From contig ML679974.1 in NCBI GenBank assembly GCA_007922225.1, forward strand, positions 5,135,105 to 5,199,104: 64,000 nt of DNA, in the 5' to 3' direction. Below the pieces are notes generated by a model. That model ran no database searches and had not been told where the DNA came from. It saw nothing but the letters and a program-made list of their open reading frames with translations. Source of the stretch: Emydura subglobosa (lineage: Eukaryota; Chordata; Testudines; Chelidae). Made by a program: the position numbers and the translations under genes. Of this stretch, positions 58,405-64,000 are shown piece by piece; position 1 is the first letter of the stretch; each line of letters opens with the position of its first letter.

Positions 58405-61226
58405 GAGGAGGGCTGGGGAGGATCCTCACTGGCAGGAACGCTGGCGGCCCCCGTCAGGCCCCGCAGCAGTCCGTGACCGACCCCAAAGGCCAGCAGGGAG
58501 TCACGGAAGCTGAGGGCCCGGCGGTAGGAGGCAGCGTCCGGCCGCCCGGTCCCCTTCCCCTCTTTCAGAATAGCCCTCACGGCCTGGAGGACGAGATGGA
58601 AATCCCCCCAGCGCTGCAGGGCGAGCTGCACCCGATTCCTGGCCCCACGACAGTCGGCCAGGAAGGTGCGCAGCTCCTCCCGCAGCGCCTTGGGGGCCGG
58701 GGTAGAGGACCCCGGACCGTCCTCCGGCCGGGGCCCCGCAGCGGCCCCGTGGCCAACAGAGACGGGCAGACAAGGGGCGGAGCCCCGACGCGGCGCCGAT
58801 GGCACGGGCGCCGCGCTGCCCGCCTCGACCCCCGGCACAAGGAGCGGCGGCAGAGGGAAACCAGCAGCCCCGGGTGGAAGGGACAACGCAAACACCGCCT
58901 CCCGGGAGGCAGCAGGTGGTAAGGGGAATGGCACAACCCCAGGGGCGGTGATAAACTGGGAACCGGGCAGGGGAGGGTCAGGAGCGGAATCAGGGGTGGG
59001 AGCGGAGTCAGGGCCGGGGGTGGGATCAGAGGCAGAGGCGGGGCCAGGGTGAGGATCAGCGGCCCCAGGGGCAGCCCCGCCAGGAGAGGACTCCTCCGAG
59101 CCCAACGCAGGGGGCAGGGGCGTAGGATCAGGAAGGGGGCCCTCGACGACACTCGGCCCGGGCGCCAGGACAAGCTCGGCGCCCATGGCCCCCACGACAG
59201 AAGGGGAGAGAGACAGCTGCCCTGCCTCAGACGCCCCAGGGCCCGGCTGCTCGGCGCTGGCCGTCGCCTCGAGAGGCCCGGCGGCCGCCGATGGAAAGCC
59301 GGCCACAGCCGGGCGTTCGGGGGCATCAGATGATGGCAACTCAAGGGCAGGGACAGCTGTCTGGGAGAGAGGGGAGGGAGGGAGGGGGAGGGCCGACAGG
59401 AGACCGCCGAGACCGAGGCCCGGTGACAACGGGTCGTCCTCCCCCTGGGTGACCGGGGTCAGACCCAGGGCCTCAATCTCGGCAAAGATAGCGCCATAGT
59501 CCCCCTCCGCCACCCCGAGTGCCGCCGGAGCGACGACAGGAGACGAGGGGGGCAGGGGGGCCGAGGCATCACCTTCTGCGGCTCCCGCACGGAGGGGGGC
59601 AAAGGGGGCCTCCAGAATGGGGGCGGAGCTACTCCGCAGTGCTGCTGCAACGGCCTCCTCGACCGGCGCCACCTGTGGGGTGCCGTCGGGGGGCGCAGCC
59701 GAAGGCTCGGCGGTGATGGCCCCCTTCCGGGACTTCCGGGGGGCTTCCTCCCCGTCCGAGTGAGCGGGGAGGTGCCGAGCCTTCTTCCGCTTGCCGCGCT
59801 TCTCCCCGACGAGCACCCAGCCCTCCAGAGTGGTGACGGAGGGCAGGCCCGCAGGGCCGGGGTCGGGCAGCAAGGGAGGTGAAATCAAGGGTCCAAGGGG
59901 CGGGGACAGGGCAGCGAGGGGTTGGGGAACCTCCCCCTGGGGCGAGCCCTCTCCCAAGCCCGGAGCCAACCCGGGCGCCCTCTCCCCCACGGACCCCGTC
60001 CCAGAACTCACTGCGGGGGCGACGGGGTCCAGCCGCTCACCGGGGCACGACGGGGGGGCCACCCCCACGTCCCGAGCGGAGATGGACAAAGGAGGAGGAG
60101 GGGCAGCCACGGGCGCCGAGCGGCCAGGGCTGCTGGCGGTGGTAGGGCCGGGGCACACCAGAGCCTCGGGCGGCCCAGGCGCTCCTCCGTGCCGGGCCAA
60201 GGGGCAATCCCTCCGGACATGCCCCATCGCCCGGCAGAGGAAGCACCGGGCCTCCCCTGAGGAATAATGCACCCGGTAGTGGGCCCCCTGATGGGGCACC
60301 AGAAAGGACCCCTCGAGGACCCCCCCGTCACGCGCCACCGCCGGCGGCAGCTGTAGTTGAACCTGCCGGCGGAAGGACAGGACGTGACGGAGGGCGGGGT
60401 CCTTGCAGCCCAGCGGGAGAGGGCTGAGGACCGAGATGGGCTTCCCCAGGGTGGAGAGGAAGGGGAGCAGGGCAGCGTTGGGGAGGAAGGGCGGGACGGA
60501 GGTCAGGACCAGCCGGACGCCCAGGTCCTCCAAGGGTTCGAGGGGGACGTAGACGCCCCCCACCGCCAGGCCCCTCTCGACCGCCTCCTGGGCGGCGGCC
60601 TCCGACGCCAGGAAGAAAACGACCTTCCCGTACATCTTGGAGGCCGCCACGACGGCCGAGGGCCCCACCACCCGCGCCAACGCCCGCACATAGGTCTCGA
60701 CGTGGGGCGAGGCGGGGACCAGGAGGCAACGGACGCCATGCTTCCTGGTCAGGGTGGAGAAGGGGCCCCGGCCACTAGAGATGGAACTAGAGGAGGCGGC
60801 GGGGGCAGATGACGAGGCGGCGGCTGGACGGGGGGCAGCTACCTGGGCGTACGCTCTGGGGAGGGGAGCAGAAGCATCCCCAGAGCTGGTGGAGGGGACG
60901 GCAGGGGAGGGGAGGGCCGCGGCCGATGGCGGGGCCGCGGGAGGGAGGGAGGCCCGCCCCTCGGGGGGCGGGGCCTTCCGGGCGGGGCCCTTGCCCTTCT
61001 TCCCACCCTGGCCCTTCCTGCCGGTCGAGGGAGGCAAAGCAGCAGCGGCGGAGGCCCCCCCTTCGCCGGCTGCCCCCGGTGCCTCGGGAGGGGCAGCGGT
61101 GGCAGAAGGAGCAGCGGTCGCAGCGGCGGCCAGCGGGGCGGGCGGGGGAAGGGGAGTAGGGGAGGGGACAGGGACCATCGCGGGGGCCGCCTGATCCATC
61201 AAAGAGGGGCACGGAAGAGCAAGCAA
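58377..61226 (-). CDS. Tx1-like LINE ORF1: gag-like RNA-binding protein (949 aa)
   Basis: The presumed nucleocapsid-like partner of the element RNA. Residues 1-150 are Ala/Pro-rich and low complexity. About 160-325 is a folded region (KHGVRCLLVPASPHVETYVR onward, with an SKMYGKVVFFL strand) resembling the RRM-like part of Tx1 ORF1 proteins. A CCHC zinc knuckle follows at C328, C331, H336 and C341 (CFLCRAMGHVRRDC). About 345-860 is a very long Pro/Ala/Gly/Ser-rich, acidic tract. The last 90 residues are more ordered (LREELRTFLADCRGARNRVQ). The second Met (residue 10, MDQAAPAM) could be the true start. The length is unusual, mainly through the low-complexity tract. Confidence 0.88.
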   Translation of the reverse strand: MLALPCPSLMDQAAPAMVPVPSPTPLPPPAPLAAAATAAPSATAAPPEAPGAAGEGGASAAAALPPSTGRKGQGGKKGKGPARKAPPPEGRASLPPAAPPSAAALPSPAVPSTSSGDASAPLPRAYAQVAAPRPAAASSSAPAASSSSISSGRGPFSTLTRKHGVRCLLVPASPHVETYVRALARVVGPSAVVAASKMYGKVVFFLASEAAAQEAVERGLAVGGVYVPLEPLEDLGVRLVLTSVPPFLPNAALLPFLSTLGKPISVLSPLPLGCKDPALRHVLSFRRQVQLQLPPAVARDGGVLEGSFLVPHQGAHYRVHYSSGEARCFLCRAMGHVRRDCPLARHGGAPGPPEALVCPGPTTASSPGRSAPVAAPPPPLSISARDVGVAPPSCPGERLDPVAPAVSSGTGSVGERAPGLAPGLGEGSPQGEVPQPLAALSPPLGPLISPPLLPDPGPAGLPSVTTLEGWVLVGEKRGKRKKARHLPAHSDGEEAPRKSRKGAITAEPSAAPPDGTPQVAPVEEAVAAALRSSSAPILEAPFAPLRAGAAEGDASAPLPPSSPVVAPAALGVAEGDYGAIFAEIEALGLTPVTQGEDDPLSPGLGLGGLLSALPLPPSPLSQTAVPALELPSSDAPERPAVAGFPSAAAGPLEATASAEQPGPGASEAGQLSLSPSVVGAMGAELVLAPGPSVVEGPLPDPTPLPPALGSEESSPGGAAPGAADPHPGPASASDPTPGPDSAPTPDSAPDPPLPGSQFITAPGVVPFPLPPAASREAVFALSLPPGAAGFPLPPLLVPGVEAGSAAPVPSAPRRGSAPCLPVSVGHGAAAGPRPEDGPGSSTPAPKALREELRTFLADCRGARNRVQLALQRWGDFHLVLQAVRAILKEGKGTGRPDAASYRRALSFRDSLLAFGVGHGLLRGLTGAASVPASEDPPQPSSWPQQSLPL

Positions 61227-62600
61227 CCGGAAGGGGAGGGGAGGGGGAAGGGGGCGGGTCTAGACTGACCGCCCCGCCCTGCCAGGCTGCGAGCAGGGCG
61301 GGGTTCCAGGGGCAAACACCGAGGGGCAAGGGCGGTCTGGGAAGGGGGACAGACAGAACGGCTCACCGCCCCTCCCCGCTAGGCTGCAGGCTGGGGAGGA
61401 GGGCGCCGCAAGGGGGGGGGCGGGGACGGGGCAGGAACAGGGAAGGGGCACCGGCTCCTCCGGCTGCACTGGGAACGGGGGAGGGGGGGTCACAAGCTCA
61501 TTGGGGAGTGCGGTGAATAGGGGTCAAAAGAAATAAGCACTGGGGTCCGGGGGCCCGCAGGCGCTGGGGAGCACCTGGGCGCACTGAGCGGGGGAGGGGG
61601 CAGGGCAGCACAAGGAAAGGCAACAGGGGCACGGGGAGGAGCAGGGGCAGGCACGGAACAGGGGCGGGGCAGGAAGGAGCAAAAAAGCCCCAGGGAGCGG
61701 GGCAGGAACAGGCAGAACAGGCTGAAGGGCGGGGCCGGGCGGGGCAAACAAACCAAACACTCAGGGCTGGGGAAGGACAAAGGCAAGGGGCAGGCTAAAC
61801 TAAACGGGGGGCTCCAAAGGGCAGAGCGGGGAACAAGGGGAGCCCTCCGACCCAGCAAGGGGAGGAGGGCAAAGGGCAAGGGAGCACAGGCGCCCAGGTG
61901 GGCTCAGGTGGTGGGAAAGAGCCAAGTCCTCGCTGCTGCAAAAGTCTCAGGCAGTCCAAGGGACGAGCGGCCCAGCTGAGGACGAGGAGGGGCGACAAAC
62001 GGTGGCTGGGGGGCAGCGGAGGGGGCGACGACGATGACGACGGTGGTGGTGGGGGGCCGGAGTGGGGAGCAGACGGACCGGGGGGGGAGCTCCACGCTAC
62101 CCCCCCCACTCCCCACAGACACAACAGTACCTGGCCCCACCACCACAAGAGCAGAGGTGGCACAGTCACTCAGTCCAGAATACAGCCCCCTCCTGAGCGC
62201 TCCCCCAGCAGCAGCAACAGGTGCAGAGATGGAAAGCAGTCCCCTCCTCGCAAGCACAGCAGTAGCAGCAGCAGCAGCAGGCTCCCCAGCAGCAGCCAGC
62301 CCAGGACGGCCTCCTCACCGGTGGTGGTGGTGGTGGTGGTGGTGGCAGCAGCAGCAGCAGCAATGGTGGCGGTGGTGGTGGCTGCAGCGGCAGCAATGGT
62401 GGCGAAGGGGCCTCTCACCCGCTCCCCCGGCCAGCCAGGAGGGGGGGCAGGCCGGCAGGGCCCCCAAGCAGGAACAGAAGGAGTAGCAGCAGCCCCAGGA
62501 ACTCCACAGCCAAGCAGGCTCCTCCACCGACAGTAGAAGAGGGCTGGAGGGGAGATATGTGAGCCCCAGAATGCTCTGGGCTTTGTTCCCTGCTGACTCA
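61227..62600 (-). promoter_or_regulatory. GC-rich 5' UTR / presumed internal promoter region of the LINE
   Basis: Very CpG-rich sequence without a conserved ORF; open frames here on both strands are compositional. Position directly upstream of ORF1 makes it the element's 5' UTR, where LINE internal promoters lie. It contains the trinucleotide runs listed separately. The boundary with the following TATA-containing segment is uncertain. Confidence 0.5.
62259..62362. repeat. Trinucleotide microsatellites (AGC)n and (GGT)n
   Basis: AGC/GCA runs at 62259-62281 and 62346-62362, with a (GGT)n run at 62320-62345 between them. They cause long homopolymer-like stretches in all frames, which should not be taken as proteins. 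Confidence 0.95.
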
Positions 62601-63000
62601 CTCAGAACCACTGGGGGCAACTAGGAGCAGCTGAGGCTGATTAGTGATCAGCCAGGTGCTCCATAAAAGGGCTCCGCCCCAAACACACAGTGCACGAGCT
62701 GGAGGAAGTAGGAGTGCTGTGCCGAGGGGAGTGCTGAGCTGTGCCGAGGAACGAGCTGGTGAGCAGAGCGCTGTGGTGGAGCAGTGAGGAGGAAGGTACC
62801 AGCTCCAGAAGCCAGAAGGACTGAAGGAGGGGGAAAATTAGCCCAGGGGAAGAGTGTGCCGTCTGGAAAGTAGTACCAGCAGCACATAGCTGCTTCTTAT
62901 AGGGCCCCTGGGCTGGGACTCGGAGGAGCGGGTGGGCCCGGGTCCCTACCCCCTCCCTGTGGGAAGATGGGGTGACGGGCAACTTCCTGGCCCACTACAA
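62560..63000 (+). promoter_or_regulatory. Promoter-like or LTR-like segment with TATA box and GC box, + orientation
   Basis: Reads ccataaaagggctccgcccc at about 62661-62680 (a TATA-like box followed by a CCGCCC GC-box core). Imperfect short tandem units around ggagtgctgtgccgagggga (about 62711-62760) follow, and the segment ends in cccactaca near 62999. No ORF, polypurine tract or second copy was seen. It may be a solo LTR-like repeat, a LINE 5' end piece, or a target repeat into which the LINE inserted. Confidence 0.35.
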
Positions 63001-63099
63001 GCAGGAAGGTGCGAGACCCACTGAGGGAAGCCGGCCATCAGCCACAACACATTTCAGAGCCCAAAACATCTACATGGTAACGTTTAGCTCTGAGCCTGG

Positions 63100-63930
63100 T
63101 AAGTAATGAAGAGCACAAGTCACTGATTCAGAGTGATCTAGATTACTTGTTAAACATGGAGTAAGCCCACAATATGCATTTTAATATGGCTACATGTAAG
63201 TGTGCACATCTGGGATCAAAGAATGCAGGTCATACTTACGGGATTGGGGACTCTAGCCTGGGACACAGTGACTCGGAAAAAGATTTGGGGGTTATGGATG
63301 ATGAGCTGAACATGAGCAACCCCTCTGATGATGTGGCCAAAAGAGCTAAAGCAATCCTGGGATGCATAAGTAGGAGTAGCAAGGTTATTTTACCTCCTTA
63401 TTTGGCATTGATGTGACTGTTGTTGGAATATGGTGTGCAGTTCTGGTGCTCACAATTTAGGAAGAATGTTGATAAATTGGAGAGCGTTCAGAAGAGCCAC
63501 AAGAATGAGTAAGGGATTAGAAAACCTGCCTTCTGTGAGACTCCAGGTGCTCAATGTATTTAGCTAAACAGAGGCAGTGAAGGGTGATTTGATTTGTCTG
63601 AAGTATCTACAAATATTTGATAGTGGGCTCTTCAATCTAACAGAATGATACAACATGATCCAATGCCTGAAGGTTGAAGTTAGACAAATTCAGACTGGAA
63701 ATAAGAATTTTTAAATGGTGAATAATTCATTATTTGAACAATTTACCAAGGGTTGTCCTGGCTTCTCCACTGACAATTTTTAAAATCAATCAAGATTGGA
63801 TGCATTTCTAAAGTATCTGCTCTATGAATTATTTTGGGGAACAATAACTGTGACCTCCTGTATAGCACAGGTCACAATGGATGATCACAATGATCTCTTC
63901 TGGCCTTGGAATCTATGAACTGATGGTTAC
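63100..63930 (+). mobile_element. CR1/L3-type LINE 3' fragment
   Basis: MHFNMATCKCAHLGSKNAGH (63174) and DSEKDLGVMDDELNMS are the CR1 RT C-terminal signature. They are followed by AKAILGCISRSSKV and the typical downstream sequence. The 3' tail (atgatcacaatgatctcttc, tggccttggaatctatga) ends near 63920. Stops make it inactive. It shares the KCxHL...SEKDLG block with the - strand copy at 5.7 kb. Confidence 0.88.
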
Positions 63931-64000
63931 AGTAAGTTTCTGAATGGATTTTATCTGACCTGAAGAGATGATAGTCAACACACATTCTCCAATCAGACAC

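Larger units (their letters stand above)
54320..62600 (-). mobile_element. Tx1-like (L1 group) non-LTR retrotransposon with two intact ORFs
   Basis: A - strand element with ORF1 (61226-58377) and ORF2 (58404-54484), both open over their full expected lengths, plus GC-rich 5' (61227 to about 62600) and 3' (54483 to about 54320) untranslated parts. ORF2 has an AP-like endonuclease, an RT with YADD and a C-terminal Cys motif. ORF1 has a CCHC knuckle. This two-ORF layout with a large gag-like ORF1 fits the Tx1 branch of the L1 clade. CpG is abundant and the base composition differs sharply from the neighbours, consistent with a recent insertion. Outer ends and target duplication were not resolved. 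Confidence 0.85.

Noticed and set aside
54492..61194. Many long open frames on the + strand and other - strand frames across the LINE
   Set aside because: Shadow frames of very GC-rich coding sequence; only the two frames with endonuclease/RT and CCHC motifs have recognisable domains.
61490..62620. Long Pro/Leu/Ala/Thr-run open frames in the LINE 5' region
   Set aside because: They follow from GC bias and trinucleotide microsatellites and have no conserved motif.
1..64000. Search for CRISPR arrays, bacterial operons, tRNA and rRNA genes
   Set aside because: Nothing with regular spaced repeats, cloverleaf structure or rRNA-like sequence was seen; introns and LINE/DIRS content show a vertebrate nuclear genome.

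Overview
The window is vertebrate nuclear DNA, most probably from a turtle. Two conserved amniote genes are recognisable, and the rest is intron, UTR and interspersed repeats of the kinds common in turtle genomes: CR1 and Tx1-like LINEs, DIRS tyrosine-recombinase retrotransposons, hAT-type MITEs and a retrovirus-like LTR element. No bacterial gene, CRISPR array, rRNA or tRNA gene was seen. The turtle assignment is an inference from gene identity plus repeat content.

Host genes. Six exons of TXNDC11 (thioredoxin domain-containing 11) lie on the + strand at 12273-12473, 20714-21503, 29114-29259, 31708-31817, 34763-34843 and 49809-50454. Their splice phases join perfectly into 657 codons plus a stop, which is the C-terminal two thirds of the protein. 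It includes a WCGFC thioredoxin site and a terminal coiled coil. The 5' exons must lie to the left of the window or were not recognised. SNN (stannin, 87 residues) lies on the - strand at 53163-53426, tail to tail with TXNDC11. This is the same convergent arrangement as in human 16p13.

Layout. 1-2264: CR1 LINE on the - strand with ORF1-esterase and endonuclease remnants. 2265-5190: old + strand DIRS relic lacking its RT, with a nested hAT MITE. 5200-6290: CR1/L3-type 3' fragment. 9113-10506: CR1 3' fragment with a MITE at its 5' edge. 12873-16690: 5'-truncated endogenous retrovirus on the - strand (LTR, env remnant, RNase H remnant). 22980-27175: near full-length CR1 interrupted by two hAT elements with perfect 8-bp target duplications. 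35166-41277: a structurally complete but coding-decayed DIRS element on the - strand, with inverted terminal repeats and the internal complementary region. 41694-42111: a 49-bp inverted repeat around a gag-like fragment. 54.3-62.6 kb: a very GC-rich Tx1-like LINE on the - strand with two intact overlapping ORFs (949 and 1306 codons). 63.1-63.93 kb: another CR1 3' fragment.

How it fits together. TXNDC11 is an ER redox protein linked in the literature to maturation of DUOX oxidases, and SNN is a small membrane protein. The repeats sit in introns or upstream of SNN. The insertion order can be read from nesting: CR1 first, then hAT MITEs; old DIRS first, then hAT. The most noteworthy element is the uninterrupted Tx1-like LINE. 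Its full coding capacity and CpG-rich sequence contrast with the decayed repeats around it and suggest a recent insertion.
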